Assembly: GCA_001799485.1 (NCBI GenBank)
Contig: MGTO01000025.1
Span: 1 to 37,779, forward strand
DNA: 37,779 nucleotides
Source: Desulfuromonadales bacterium GWC2_61_20
GTDB lineage: Bacteria > Desulfobacterota > Desulfuromonadia > Desulfuromonadales > UBA2197
Reading direction: 5' to 3'
The notes beneath the pieces were generated by a model. It made no database searches and was not told the origin of the DNA. It was given only the letters and a program-made list of their open reading frames with translations. A program made the position numbers and the translations under genes. Below, piece by piece: positions 9,645 to 19,378 of the stretch; position 1 is the stretch's first letter; every line of letters starts with the position of its first letter.

Positions 9645-9654
9645 TGCTCTAATG

Positions 9655-9670
9655 AGCAAGCAGCGTGCCA
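9655..9670 (-). promoter_or_regulatory. sigma54 (-24/-12) promoter
   Basis: Minus strand TGGCACGCTGCTTGCT matches the consensus TGGCACGNNNNTTGCW at every defined position. Confidence 0.75.
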
Positions 9671-9774
9671 CCTTTGCATTTTGTGTCGGTAACGCAATCA
9701 TGGCCGTTCTGCCCTGCCGGAAAAAACAGGATGTAATGACGGGAGCTCGCCACACCGCAGAATAACCGGCCGAT

Positions 9775-9793
9775 TTTGGCCACCCTGGCCAAA
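9775..9793. promoter_or_regulatory. palindromic candidate activator-binding site upstream of the sigma54 promoter
   Basis: TTTGGCCA-CCC-TGGCCAAA (8+3+8 bp perfect inverted repeat), roughly 105-125 bp upstream of the -24 element on the minus strand. Confidence 0.5.
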
Positions 9794-9813
9794 CCTCGCC
9801 ACATGATACGAAT

Positions 9814-11193
9814 CTATTCATCGCCGGCGAGGGCATATTTTTGCAGCTTGTAACGCAAAGTTCCGCGCGGCACGTTGAGCAGACGCGAAGTTCTGGCGAC
9901 ATTCCCGCCGGTCATGCGCAGGGCATTTTCCAGCAGACCTTTCTCGATCCCTGCCAGCAGTTCCTCGAGATCGACCCCGCCTGGGGGGATTTCCCGGTTC
10001 GGCGAACTCTCCCCGCTCAGGCGCTCCCCGAGAATCTCCCGGGGCAGACAATCGAGAGTGATGACTTCGACATCATGCATGATGCAGATACGTTCGACGA
10101 CGTTGCGCACTTCCCGGACATTGCCGGGCCAGCGATAGCGCAGCAGCAACTCCAGCGCTTCCCGGTCGACACCCCGGACACGCTTGTGAAATTCGTGACT
10201 GAAACGCTGCAGAAAATGATCGAGAAGGGCCGGGATATCATCGCGGCGCTCGCGCAATGGCTTGAGGTGTATGGGAAAGACATTGAGTCGGTAGTAAAGG
10301 TCCTCGCGAAAAGCCCGTTGGGCCATGGCGGCAGCGAGGTCCCGATTGGTCGCCGCGACGACGCGCACGTCGATGTCGATATTACGCGTGCCACCGAGAC
10401 GACGGATGCGCCGATCCTCGAGGACCCGTAAGAGCTTGACCTGAAGATTGAGATCCATCTCGCCGATTTCGTCGAGGAAAATCGTCCCCCCCTGCGCCTC
10501 TTCGAAGAGCCCGAGTTTGCGCACCTTGGCATCGGTAAAGGCCCCGCGTTCATGGCCGAAGAGTTCGGATTCGAGGAGATTGTAGGGGAGCGAAGCGCAA
10601 TTGATCTCGACAAACGGGCGCTCGTGGCGGGGGGAAAGGCGGTGTACGGCCCGGGCGACCAACTCCTTGCCGGTGCCGCTCTCGCCGGAAATCAGCACCG
10701 TCGACGACTCGTGTTTGGCCACTTCCCGAATCTGCTTGTGCACATGCTGCATGTCGGCACTGACACCGACCATCTCTCCGGCTGACGTCGTCCCGGCGCC
10801 ACGTCGCAGCTGTCGTAACTCCCGGCGCAGACTCTGGGTTTCGAGGGCAAGCTTGACGATGAGACGAATGGCGTCGGCCTTGAAGGGTTTTTTGATGTAA
10901 TCGTAGGCCCCCATCTTCAGGGCTTCAACGGCGCTTTCGACCGTTCCGTAGCCGGTAATGATGATCACCAGCAGGCCGGGATCAAGCTCCCGTAACGAAC
11001 GCAAGACATCGAGCCCGCTCTGCTTGCCGAGGTTGAGATCGAGGAGAACCAGGTCGATATCCTCCTCGGCAACGCGCTCGATGGCGTCCCTGGGGCTCGC
11101 CGTCGAGATCGGACGATAGCCGTCCTCAGTCAGAATCCGTTCGAGATTCTCACGGATGAAGGCTTCATCGTCGACGATGAGTATTTTTTCCAT
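9814..11193 (-). CDS. NtrC-family sigma54-dependent response regulator (REC-AAA+-HTH)
   Basis: REC domain ([18 protein letters not shown]...LVLLDLNL), Walker [34 protein letters not shown], Fis-type [27 protein letters not shown]. Confidence 0.95.
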   Translation of the reverse strand: MEKILIVDDEAFIRENLERILTEDGYRPISTASPRDAIERVAEEDIDLVLLDLNLGKQSGLDVLRSLRELDPGLLVIIITGYGTVESAVEALKMGAYDYIKKPFKADAIRLIVKLALETQSLRRELRQLRRGAGTTSAGEMVGVSADMQHVHKQIREVAKHESSTVLISGESGTGKELVARAVHRLSPRHERPFVEINCASLPYNLLESELFGHERGAFTDAKVRKLGLFEEAQGGTIFLDEIGEMDLNLQVKLLRVLEDRRIRRLGGTRNIDIDVRVVAATNRDLAAAMAQRAFREDLYYRLNVFPIHLKPLRERRDDIPALLDHFLQRFSHEFHKRVRGVDREALELLLRYRWPGNVREVRNVVERICIMHDVEVITLDCLPREILGERLSGESSPNREIPPGGVDLEELLAGIEKGLLENALRMTGGNVARTSRLLNVPRGTLRYKLQKYALAGDE

Positions 11194-11258
11194 GGAATAC
11201 TCCGGAAAAGGAATAAGGTCAGAAAAACGTTGGCGGCAAAGGCAACGGAATGTGTCTG

Positions 11259-13787
11259 CTATGGACCACCCGTTGGCGCGTTTTGCGCTGTGCCGGCGAC
11301 GGGGAACCAGAGGGTGAAAATGGTTCCGGAGCCGAGGACGCTCTCCACCTCGATGCGTCCGCCATGATCCGAGATGATGTTGTGGGTGATCGAAAGTCCG
11401 AGGCCGGTCCCCTCCCCTTTGGTCGTAAAAAACGGCTCGAAGATGAGGGAGAGCCGCTCGGCCGGGATGCCTTCTCCCGTATCGCGAACAGTCATGACAA
11501 TTCCCCCTTCCGTCGCGGCCACGGTCACGGTCAGGGTTCCCCCCTGGGGCATGGCGTCAAGGGCATTGGTCAGCAGATTGAGCAGCGCCTGCTTCAACTT
11601 TCCCGCATTCATGGCGACGGGGGACGATAAGGCCGCCACCGCGGCAACCAACTCGACCCCGGCCAGCTGGCACTGTTTGCGGAAAAGGAAGAGGGTTTCC
11701 TCAACGACCTCGGCGAGATGGCCGGGGACAAGGGGTTCCTGGGGAATCGAGGCAAAATGCAGGAGTTCGTTGACCAGGGCTTCGAGCCGCTCGATTTCCT
11801 TGAGAGCGCGACGAATCAGCTCCTGGTCGCCCGGTTGGCTGAGCAGGCGGTCGTGCAACTCGTCGAGCAGGAGACTGATCCCGGTCAGGGGATTGCGGAC
11901 CTCGTGGGCGATGCCGGCGGAGAGTCGTCCGAGGGAGACCATGCGCTCCATCCGCGCCATGCGCTCACGCATGTTGACCCGTTCGGTCAGATCCTCAATG
12001 GTCAGAATCCACCCCTCCTCCCCCCCGGTGGTGAGAGGGAGCAGTGCCAATCGATACGTCGTCACCCTGGAGTCGCGATGGACCGGCACATAGCGGCTCC
12101 AAGCACTCTTGCCTCGGTCGGCGCGTCCTTCGTGCACCGCTTCCAGCAATTCCGGCCAGAGGCCCAGATAGCCGGTCAGATCGCTCCCCTCATCGGGAAA
12201 CAGGGTGCCGAGCAGACGCACCGCCGGGCCGTTGATCGAGGTAATGTGCTCGGCGGCATCAAAAGTCAGGATCCCGGTTTCAATATGCTCGAAAACGGTT
12301 TCTTTGAAGTTCCGTTCACGCAGAATCTCCTGCCGTGAACGCTGCAGGTCGTCCAGGGTGCGCATGAGCCGGTCACTGCGATCATTGAGCTCCCGCACCA
12401 TGCGATTGAACGAACCGGCCAGCTCCCCAACCTCGTCGTGGGAGTGAATCGGCACCTCGTCGGAGAGACTGCCGCGGGCCATGGCCTTGGTCCCCTCGAT
12501 GAGGCTCAGCAGGGGTTTGCTCATGCTGCGGGCCAGCGCCCAGGCTCCAGCCATAACCAAAAGACCGGTGGCCAGAATCATCAACAGTGCCTGCACGGCA
12601 AAGCGTCGCAGATCCTGCCGGATGACTTCAGCCGCCTGCTGCGCCGGCTTGTGGAACTGAGCCACCTGGGCGCCGATGGTAACCCCGCCAAAGATGCCGC
12701 TTTCGGCGTAATCACCGTTGCGGTAAAGGATCGGCGCATAGGCCATGATCTTGTCGGAGCCGCCGACATTGGTAACATCGACCACCCCGGACCGCCCGGC
12801 CCGGACCGCGGCCGCCACCACCGGATAGTTGGGATGGATGAACCCGGCGGCATCGAGATTGAAGGGGATCCGTCCGCGCTCGATGTCTGCCGGCGACGAA
12901 TCGGCACGATACGGTGCTACCAGCACGCCATTGCGGTCGAGTCCGCGAATATCCCAGTACTTCGGGTGCGCGATCATCCACCCCTGATCGTCGAACATGA
13001 AGGCATAATTGCCGCTGGCGTAGGAGGGGAAAACCGTCCAGCGCTCCTCGGTGGTGAGAATATGCTGGGTGAACTCCATGAGATGGCGGTGATCGAGGGA
13101 GAGGACGGCGATTCCGAGCAAGCGTGACGGGGTTTCATAAACCGGCATGGCAAAGCGCACGACCCCGATATAGGTCCCCCCCTCGATGGCGCTCTCGGGA
13201 CTTTCGGCCCCCTGCAATTGCTGGTGGCGATCGACATGCCAGCCGGTGACATGGGTGACATGGATGCCTCCGGGCGGCAGTGCACGCGCCTTGGAGAAAT
13301 AATCCTCACGCAGGTAGGTCGTCTCCTCCGGCCTGCCGACATCACGCAACGGCGCTGCCTTCACGCCGTCAACCAGACGCAGACGCTCACGCCCATCGGC
13401 CCCGATAAAGGTCAGTTCCAGATAGAGGGGAAAGAGCTCACGCCGTTCGAGCGGGTGTTGATTACTGCCGGTGCGATACCAGATTTCCCGCTGATGATTA
13501 TTACTGAAAGTGTGATAGCTCTTGTAGTCCCGCGAGAGCATGGAAAAATCCCGCAAATCACCTTCGACTTGACAGAGAAAATCCGCGACCTGCCTGGCGA
13601 CCTGCTCCGCCCGGGTTTCCAAGGCTGCGGCAGCTTGCCGGTCAAGGGCGACTGTGGCATTGATCCGCAGATAGTCGGCCAGGGAGGTCAAGGTGGTGGC
13701 GGCGTAGAAAGCCAGAAGCCCCAAGGGGACGAGGGAAAGCCCGAGAAAGGCGGCAAGAAATTTTCGGCGCAGGGTCAAACGGGGCAT
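11259..13787 (-). CDS. large sensor histidine kinase (extracytoplasmic sensor, HAMP, PAS, HisKA, HATPase_c)
   Basis: N-terminal TM, Cache-like region, second TM, HAMP ([26 protein letters not shown]), H-box [17 protein letters not shown] boxes [25 protein letters not shown]. Confidence 0.93.
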   Translation of the reverse strand: MPRLTLRRKFLAAFLGLSLVPLGLLAFYAATTLTSLADYLRINATVALDRQAAAALETRAEQVARQVADFLCQVEGDLRDFSMLSRDYKSYHTFSNNHQREIWYRTGSNQHPLERRELFPLYLELTFIGADGRERLRLVDGVKAAPLRDVGRPEETTYLREDYFSKARALPPGGIHVTHVTGWHVDRHQQLQGAESPESAIEGGTYIGVVRFAMPVYETPSRLLGIAVLSLDHRHLMEFTQHILTTEERWTVFPSYASGNYAFMFDDQGWMIAHPKYWDIRGLDRNGVLVAPYRADSSPADIERGRIPFNLDAAGFIHPNYPVVAAAVRAGRSGVVDVTNVGGSDKIMAYAPILYRNGDYAESGIFGGVTIGAQVAQFHKPAQQAAEVIRQDLRRFAVQALLMILATGLLVMAGAWALARSMSKPLLSLIEGTKAMARGSLSDEVPIHSHDEVGELAGSFNRMVRELNDRSDRLMRTLDDLQRSRQEILRERNFKETVFEHIETGILTFDAAEHITSINGPAVRLLGTLFPDEGSDLTGYLGLWPELLEAVHEGRADRGKSAWSRYVPVHRDSRVTTYRLALLPLTTGGEEGWILTIEDLTERVNMRERMARMERMVSLGRLSAGIAHEVRNPLTGISLLLDELHDRLLSQPGDQELIRRALKEIERLEALVNELLHFASIPQEPLVPGHLAEVVEETLFLFRKQCQLAGVELVAAVAALSSPVAMNAGKLKQALLNLLTNALDAMPQGGTLTVTVAATEGGIVMTVRDTGEGIPAERLSLIFEPFFTTKGEGTGLGLSITHNIISDHGGRIEVESVLGSGTIFTLWFPVAGTAQNAPTGGP

Positions 13788-13859
13788 GCCGGGAAGTATA
13801 AACGAATGACCTGGTCGAGCGGGAGAAAAATCACGGGGCGGGGCGGGAGAGGGTTATCG

Positions 13860-14102
13860 TCAATTCAAGGAATTGCGTCGATAATCGCGAAGCATCCGGC
13901 GCGAATCGAGAGCGAGGGGGAGGAGTTGGGTATGGCGGGCCAGGGCATCTGCCAGGGAGGGACCATCGTTGATGATAACATCGGAGGGAGACAAATAAGT
14001 CTTGGCGATATGAATGCCGTCAAGGCGGGAATAAACGAGCACTTCATATTCGGATCCGGCAACATCGATCCGACACGTATGCACAAGCATTTCAGTATTC
14101 AT
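13860..14102 (-). CDS. small hypothetical protein (80 aa)
   Basis: MNTEMLVHTCRIDVAGSEYEVLVYSRLDGIHIAKTY...; RBS AAAGGGAGA 7-8 nt before the ATG; lies between a sigma54-like promoter and the kinase gene. Confidence 0.65.
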   Translation of the reverse strand: MNTEMLVHTCRIDVAGSEYEVLVYSRLDGIHIAKTYLSPSDVIINDGPSLADALARHTQLLPLALDSRRMLRDYRRNSLN

Positions 14103-14164
14103 TGCCGATCTCCCTTTACTTGAGGACATGGCCTTCAGGGCATTGATTCGCAAAGATTAACTTG

Positions 14165-14180
14165 AGCAAAGAGTGCGCCA
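14165..14180 (-). promoter_or_regulatory. candidate sigma54 promoter
   Basis: Minus strand TGGCGCACTCTTTGCT versus TGGCACGNNNNTTGCW: GG and GC invariant positions with correct spacing, two mismatches elsewhere. Confidence 0.55.
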
Positions 14181-14224
14181 GCCCCGGTCAATTTTTCACT
14201 GTAGTGATTTCAGCTGGTTAGCAG

Positions 14225-14262
14225 CAAAAAACGCCCCGGCCTAATGGCCGTGGGCGTTTTCA
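14225..14262. terminator. bidirectional Rho-independent terminator
   Basis: AAAAAACGCCC(C)GGCC-TAAT-GGCC(GT)GGGCGTTTTC hairpin with A/T runs on both sides, downstream of the polyprenyl synthase gene. Confidence 0.75.
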
Positions 14263-14291
14263 CTGAAAAAGTAGCCGCGAAAAAACAGCTC

Positions 14292-15272
14292 TTAGTGTCG
14301 TCGCTCAACAACGAAAGCTGCCAGTTCATACAAGGCTTGACGGGCCGGACCGTCAGGAAAGACCGCAAGGTGACGCTGTGCGCTCGCAACCAACTCGGCA
14401 GCTCGCCGAGAGGTATAGCCAAAACCGTCGCAACGCTCGATCAGGGCAACTACGAAATCGAAATCTGCTGCGGACAACTCCTCGGTCTCGATAATGCTGG
14501 CGACACGTCGACGCTCTTCTGCGGAACATTGGCGCAGAGCGGCAATCAACGGCAAGGTCACCTTGCCTTCAGCCAGATCGTGGCCACGGGCTTTGCCAAA
14601 CTCGGCCTGCTCGGCGACGTAGTCGAGAGCATCGTCCATCAATTGAAAGGCAAGACCGAGATCCATGCCGAAATTATCCAGGGCCCGATCCTGTTCTTCG
14701 GTGACACCACCCAGCATCCCCCCACAACGGCAGGCTGCGGAAATCAACACGGCGGTCTTGGTGCGCACAACCGTCATGTAGCGTTCCTCATCGAGATCGA
14801 GATCGCTGGTATTGATGAGCTGCATCACCTCCCCTTCCGCCATCATCGTCGTGGCGTCCGAGAGGACCTGCAAAACCCCGAGATTGCCCCCCCGGACCAT
14901 AATGGAAAAGGATTTGGCAAAAAGAAAATCCCCAACCAGGACCGAAGCCTCGTTGCCCCAGACGGAATTGGCCGAAGCATTGCCGCGCCGCAGCACGGCG
15001 CTGTCGACGACATCGTCGTGGAGAAGGGTTGCGGTATGAATGAATTCGACAACACTGGCGAGGGCGATATGTTGCACTCCCCGGTAACCGGCAAGGCGAG
15101 CACACAGGAGCAACAACATCGGGCGGATGCGCTTGCCGCCGCTGGCGAGAACATATTCGCCGACCTTGCGAATGAGTTGCACGTCCGATTCGAGATCCTC
15201 TCGAAAACGACGCTCGACCAGGACGAGATCGTCCTGCAGTAATGCCATGGCTTTGAGCATCAGTTCACACAT
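14292..15272 (-). CDS. polyprenyl (octaprenyl-type) diphosphate synthase
   Basis: First Asp-rich motif LLHDDVVDSAVLRRG and second motif FQLMDDALDY of trans-prenyltransferases. Confidence 0.92.
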   Translation of the reverse strand: MCELMLKAMALLQDDLVLVERRFREDLESDVQLIRKVGEYVLASGGKRIRPMLLLLCARLAGYRGVQHIALASVVEFIHTATLLHDDVVDSAVLRRGNASANSVWGNEASVLVGDFLFAKSFSIMVRGGNLGVLQVLSDATTMMAEGEVMQLINTSDLDLDEERYMTVVRTKTAVLISAACRCGGMLGGVTEEQDRALDNFGMDLGLAFQLMDDALDYVAEQAEFGKARGHDLAEGKVTLPLIAALRQCSAEERRRVASIIETEELSAADFDFVVALIERCDGFGYTSRRAAELVASAQRHLAVFPDGPARQALYELAAFVVERRH

Positions 15273-15295
15273 TCTAAAAGGGGGGGAAAATGCGG

Positions 15296-16897
15296 TTATC
15301 CTAAAGAATTCTGTCGCGCAATGTCAAAGACTTTTTCCGCGCGGCGCCAGGGGAGTTCAAGGACAAAGGTGGCCCCTCCCCCCGGCTTGGTCTCGACGGT
15401 CAGACGACCACCGTGATCCTCGACCAGACGGCGGCAGATGGATAATCCGAGACCGGTCCCGGCGCCACGATCCTTGGTGGAGAAAAAAGGCTCAAAGATC
15501 TTGCCCTGCAGTTCGCCCGGAACCCCTGGCCCACTATCGGCGACAAGCAGTCGGCAACCGGCCGCGGTCGTGTCGAGGGCAATCCGCAGCGAGCCCGTCC
15601 CCTGCATGGCTTGAGCGGCATTCAGCAGCAAATTGACCAGCACCTGACGAATCTGATCGGCATCCCCTTCAATAACCACCGGAACCGAACCGAGTTGCAG
15701 CACCACGGCGATATCTCGGAAAATTTTTTGCGGCCGCAGCGAATCGACGGTGTCCCTGGTCAGTTGAGCCAGCTCCATCGGCTCATAACAACCCAGATTG
15801 CCCCGGGCAAAACCGAGGAGCCCCCCGGTTATACGGCGACAGCGCTTGCATTCGTCGACGATGGCCTGCAGGTCATCGGCCCGGGGATCTCCCGGCGGGG
15901 TATCCTCCAGCAATAGTTCGGCATAACCGAGGATGATGCCGACAGGGTTATCGATTTCATGGGAGACACCGGCGGCAAGCTGGCCTATGGCCGCGAGACG
16001 CTCGGCCCGAATCAGATGCTGCTGAATCTGGAGCAGTTCGTCGTTGGCGGCAACGAGGGCCTGGTTCTTTTCCTTCAGTTCGTTATCGCTGCGCCGCAAA
16101 CTCGCCGCCATTTCGTTGAAGGCGCGGCCGAGAGTGGCGATTTCATCCCGCCCATCAGCCTCGATCCGCGCCGCCAAGTCGCCGCGGGTTATGGTCCTGA
16201 CCCCTTGAGTCAAGGCTTTGATGGAGCGGGTCACCCGCCCGGCAACGAGAGCCGCAAGGAGCAGGGAAAATGCCAGGGAGGCGAGCGCGATCAGCAAAAA
16301 ATGGGTGCGTACCTCCCGGATGCGCATGTCAACCGAGGCGAAAGAGAGGCGATAACGCACCAGCAGAACCCGCTCGCCGGTCGGGCCAAAAGCTGGGATG
16401 GTCATTTCGAGGAGGCGATGCCCCTTGGCCGGGAGCAGAACGACCGCCTCCAATCCTGACGGATCGACGGCGTAGGGGACGGGTAAACGCTGTAGTGCGG
16501 CCCCGGGGTCGTAATCGATGAAATCGGGAAAGCGGGACGAACGGAAGAGTTGACGTCCGCTGAGGGAGAGAAGATCGAAATCGACCAGATCGCGGTTGAA
16601 GGCGAGAAAGTCGAACAGTTCCTGGCCGAGAGTTCGTTCCGCGGCGACAAACTCGCCACGGAACCGCTTGAGCAATTCAGGGGTTGCGAGCTTGGCAAAG
16701 GAGACACTCTGAGTGATGAAATGGCGCTCCCACTGGCGGGACTGGGAACGTTCCAGCAACAGCAAGGTCGTCAGGGTCAACCCGACGAGGAGGCCACCGG
16801 TATAAACAAAGAGTTTTTTTCCAAGGGTCACGGTCATGACGGGGCCGGTATAGGGGAAGAGACGAGGCATCATAGAGAAGGGGAGCGGGAGAGTCAA
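15296..16897 (-). CDS. sensor histidine kinase (HAMP, HisKA, HATPase_c)
   Basis: TM-sensor-TM, [53 protein letters not shown]. True start may be an internal ATG (MTVTLGKKLF). Confidence 0.9.
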   Translation of the reverse strand: MTLPLPFSMMPRLFPYTGPVMTVTLGKKLFVYTGGLLVGLTLTTLLLLERSQSRQWERHFITQSVSFAKLATPELLKRFRGEFVAAERTLGQELFDFLAFNRDLVDFDLLSLSGRQLFRSSRFPDFIDYDPGAALQRLPVPYAVDPSGLEAVVLLPAKGHRLLEMTIPAFGPTGERVLLVRYRLSFASVDMRIREVRTHFLLIALASLAFSLLLAALVAGRVTRSIKALTQGVRTITRGDLAARIEADGRDEIATLGRAFNEMAASLRRSDNELKEKNQALVAANDELLQIQQHLIRAERLAAIGQLAAGVSHEIDNPVGIILGYAELLLEDTPPGDPRADDLQAIVDECKRCRRITGGLLGFARGNLGCYEPMELAQLTRDTVDSLRPQKIFRDIAVVLQLGSVPVVIEGDADQIRQVLVNLLLNAAQAMQGTGSLRIALDTTAAGCRLLVADSGPGVPGELQGKIFEPFFSTKDRGAGTGLGLSICRRLVEDHGGRLTVETKPGGGATFVLELPWRRAEKVFDIARQNSLG

Positions 16898-16943
16898 GGC
16901 GCGCGCCGGTGAAATTCCCCCGGCATAAAGTCACGTTTTCCTA

Positions 16944-16972
16944 TTGACAGACAAGTCATGCCGCCTTAAAAT
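16944..16972 (+). promoter_or_regulatory. candidate sigma70 promoter for the cco operon
   Basis: TTGACA-17 bp-TAAAAT. Confidence 0.6.
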
Positions 16973-16995
16973 TCGGACTGTTTTGGTCATATTTA

Positions 16996-17017
16996 TTTTC
17001 ATTGACATATATGAAAA
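16996..17017. promoter_or_regulatory. operator-like inverted repeat upstream of ccoN
   Basis: TTTTCAT-TGACATAT-ATGAAAA perfect 7-bp arms; internally TTGACATATATGAA resembles a degenerate FNR/CRP-type site (TTGAT-N4-ATCAA). Confidence 0.45.
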
Positions 17018-17069
17018 ATAATTTAAGGTTTGTGGGGCCAATTTTTACTGCAACTCCCAAGGAGGTCGC

Positions 17070-18500
17070 ATGGAGAAACCTGAGTATAACCAGGCTATTG
17101 TCAGAAGTTTTGTCAACTGGAGCATCGTCTGGGGACTGGTGGCGGTGCTGGTCGGTGTCATCGTCTCCTTCCAGATGATCTACCCGGACCTCAATTTCCC
17201 CCCCTACCTGACCTTTGGCCGCCTGCGCCCCCTGCACACCAATGCCGGCATCTACGGCTGGGGCGTCGGTACTATCTTCGCCCTGTTCCTCTATATCGTC
17301 CAGCGCCTGTGCAAGACCGGACTCTGGAGCAACAAACTGGCATCCTTTCAACTCTGGTTCTTCAACGCCACCATCATCGCCGCCGCGGTCACGCTCCTTC
17401 TCGGTTACACCACCTCCAAGGAGTACCACGAGCTGGAATGGCCGATCGATGTCATGGTCGTGGTCCTCTGGGTGGCCTTCGCCATCAACATCATCATGAC
17501 CATCATCAAGCGCAAAGAAGAACAGATGTACATCTCCCTCTGGTACATGATGGCGGCCATCGTCGGCGTGGCGATTCTTTATCTGGTCAACGCCGCGGCG
17601 GTCCCCGTCTCCCTCTTCAAGTCGTACTCGGCCTATGCCGGCACCAATGACGCCAATGTCCACTGGTGGTTCGGTCATAACGCCGTCGCCATGGCTCTGA
17701 CCGCGCCGCCGTTGGCGATGTTCTACTACTTCCTCCCCAAATCGACGGGGGTTCCGATCTACAGCCACCGCCTGTCGATCATCTCCTTCTGGAGTCTGAT
17801 CTTCATGTATCTCTGGACCGGCGCCCATCATCTCTTGTGGACCCCGGTTCCCGACTGGATCCAAACCCTGGCCATGGCCTTTTCCGTCATGCTCATCGCC
17901 CCTTCCTGGGGGAGCGTCATCAACGGCTATCTGTCGATGAACGGACAGTGGCAGCAGATGAAAGAAAATTATCTGGTCAAGTTTCTCATTCTCGGCATCA
18001 CCTTTTACGGCTTGCAGACCCTGCAGGGACCAATGCAGGCCATCCGCACCTTCTCCGCTTTCATCCATTACACCGACTGGATTCCCGGCCACATTCACAT
18101 GGGGACCCTCGGCTGGGTCTCCCTCATCGCCTTCGCCGGCATCTACTTTCTCGTGCCGCGCATCTACGGCCGCGAAGTCTACAGTATCCCCCTGGCCAAC
18201 CTGCACTTCTGGCTGGTCGTGGTCGGGCAACTGATCTATTCCGTCTCCCTCTGGGTCGCCGGAGTGATGCAGGCCGGGATGTGGAATGCGGTCAATGCTG
18301 ACGGCAGCCTCACCTACACCTTCATGGAAACCATGGTCGAGATGTACCCCTACTGGTGGGCTCGAGCCGTGGGCGGCGTTATCTACCTGGCCGGAGTCCT
18401 CGTCTTCATCTACAATATCTGGATGTCGGTGCGCAAGGGGCAGCCTGCAACAGCAACAGCAACAGCAACAGCGGCTGCCGGCAGCGCAGGGAGGGCCTGA
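17070..18500 (+). CDS. ccoN: cbb3-type cytochrome c oxidase subunit I
   Basis: Haem/CuB motifs HTNAGIYGWG, NVHWWFGHNAVAM, TGAHHLLW, TDWIPGHIHMGTLGW; AGGAGG RBS. Confidence 0.95.
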   Translation: MEKPEYNQAIVRSFVNWSIVWGLVAVLVGVIVSFQMIYPDLNFPPYLTFGRLRPLHTNAGIYGWGVGTIFALFLYIVQRLCKTGLWSNKLASFQLWFFNATIIAAAVTLLLGYTTSKEYHELEWPIDVMVVVLWVAFAINIIMTIIKRKEEQMYISLWYMMAAIVGVAILYLVNAAAVPVSLFKSYSAYAGTNDANVHWWFGHNAVAMALTAPPLAMFYYFLPKSTGVPIYSHRLSIISFWSLIFMYLWTGAHHLLWTPVPDWIQTLAMAFSVMLIAPSWGSVINGYLSMNGQWQQMKENYLVKFLILGITFYGLQTLQGPMQAIRTFSAFIHYTDWIPGHIHMGTLGWVSLIAFAGIYFLVPRIYGREVYSIPLANLHFWLVVVGQLIYSVSLWVAGVMQAGMWNAVNADGSLTYTFMETMVEMYPYWWARAVGGVIYLAGVLVFIYNIWMSVRKGQPATATATATAAAGSAGRA

Positions 18501-18502
18501 TC

Positions 18503-19378
18503 ATGTGGGAGAAAAGACCCGTACTGTTGCTGATTCTCGCCACTGCCGCCATTCTCGTCGGCACCGTCGTCACCATGGTCCTCCCTTTCGTCTGGGTCAA
18601 CACCGAAGCCGATCGCATCGCCTCGGTCACCCCCTACACGCCGTTGCAGCAGGAGGGACGTGACCTCTACATCCGGGAAGGATGCAACAACTGCCATACC
18701 CAAACGGTACGGCCCTTGGTCACCGAAGTTCTGCGCTACGGCGACTACTCGAAATCGGGCGAATTCGTCTACGACCGCCCCTTTCTCTGGGGTTCGAAGC
18801 GCACCGGTCCCGACCTCGCCCGCCTCGGCGGCAAATATCCCGATTCCTGGCACTACAAGCACATGGATTCGCCGCGCTCGATGGTGCCGCGCACTAACAT
18901 GCCCGACTACGCCTGGATGAAGACCAATCTTCTCGATCCGGAAATGGTCCGGCGCAAGATGCAGGTACTCGGTTTCCCTTACACCGAGGAGCAGATCAAG
19001 GCCCTTGTCGGGAAAAATGAGATCGATGCCCTGGTGGCCTACCTGCAGAAACTGGGCAGCGACATCCCCTGGCGCGTGGCGACGCAGGCGACGATGGTCG
19101 GCGAGCTGAAAAATCCCTTCGTCCGCGATCACCAGGCGATGGAAGAGGGACGGGAAATTTATAAGAAAAACTGCGCCTCCTGCCATGGTGAGCACCTCGA
19201 CGGCGACATCGCCCCTCCCCTGAACGGTCTGACGCAGACCGACGCCGCCCTGTTCGAAACTCTCTACAATGGTCTACCGGCCGGCGGCATGCCGGGGTTT
19301 GCCAGCCTTGGCGCCAGCAAGATCTGGCAAGTGGTCAGCTATCTGAAATATCACGATCACGAAAAGGGACAGCACTGA
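18503..19378 (+). CDS. ccoO: cbb3 oxidase subunit II with an extra C-terminal cytochrome c domain
   Basis: MWEKRPVLLLILATAAILVGTVV..., CcoO motif EGCNNCHTQTVRPLVTEVLRYGDYS, plus a second CxxCH (NCASCHGEH). Confidence 0.93.
   Translation: MWEKRPVLLLILATAAILVGTVVTMVLPFVWVNTEADRIASVTPYTPLQQEGRDLYIREGCNNCHTQTVRPLVTEVLRYGDYSKSGEFVYDRPFLWGSKRTGPDLARLGGKYPDSWHYKHMDSPRSMVPRTNMPDYAWMKTNLLDPEMVRRKMQVLGFPYTEEQIKALVGKNEIDALVAYLQKLGSDIPWRVATQATMVGELKNPFVRDHQAMEEGREIYKKNCASCHGEHLDGDIAPPLNGLTQTDAALFETLYNGLPAGGMPGFASLGASKIWQVVSYLKYHDHEKGQH

Noticed and set aside
9453-9902. 149 aa minus-strand ORF spanning the regulator/hypF spacer
   Set aside because: Out of frame with both neighbours and crosses the terminator and sigma54 promoter; composition not protein-like.
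16956-18230. 424 aa minus-strand ORF antisense to ccoN
   Set aside because: Extremely Asp/Gly/His-rich shadow translation of a clear ccoN gene.
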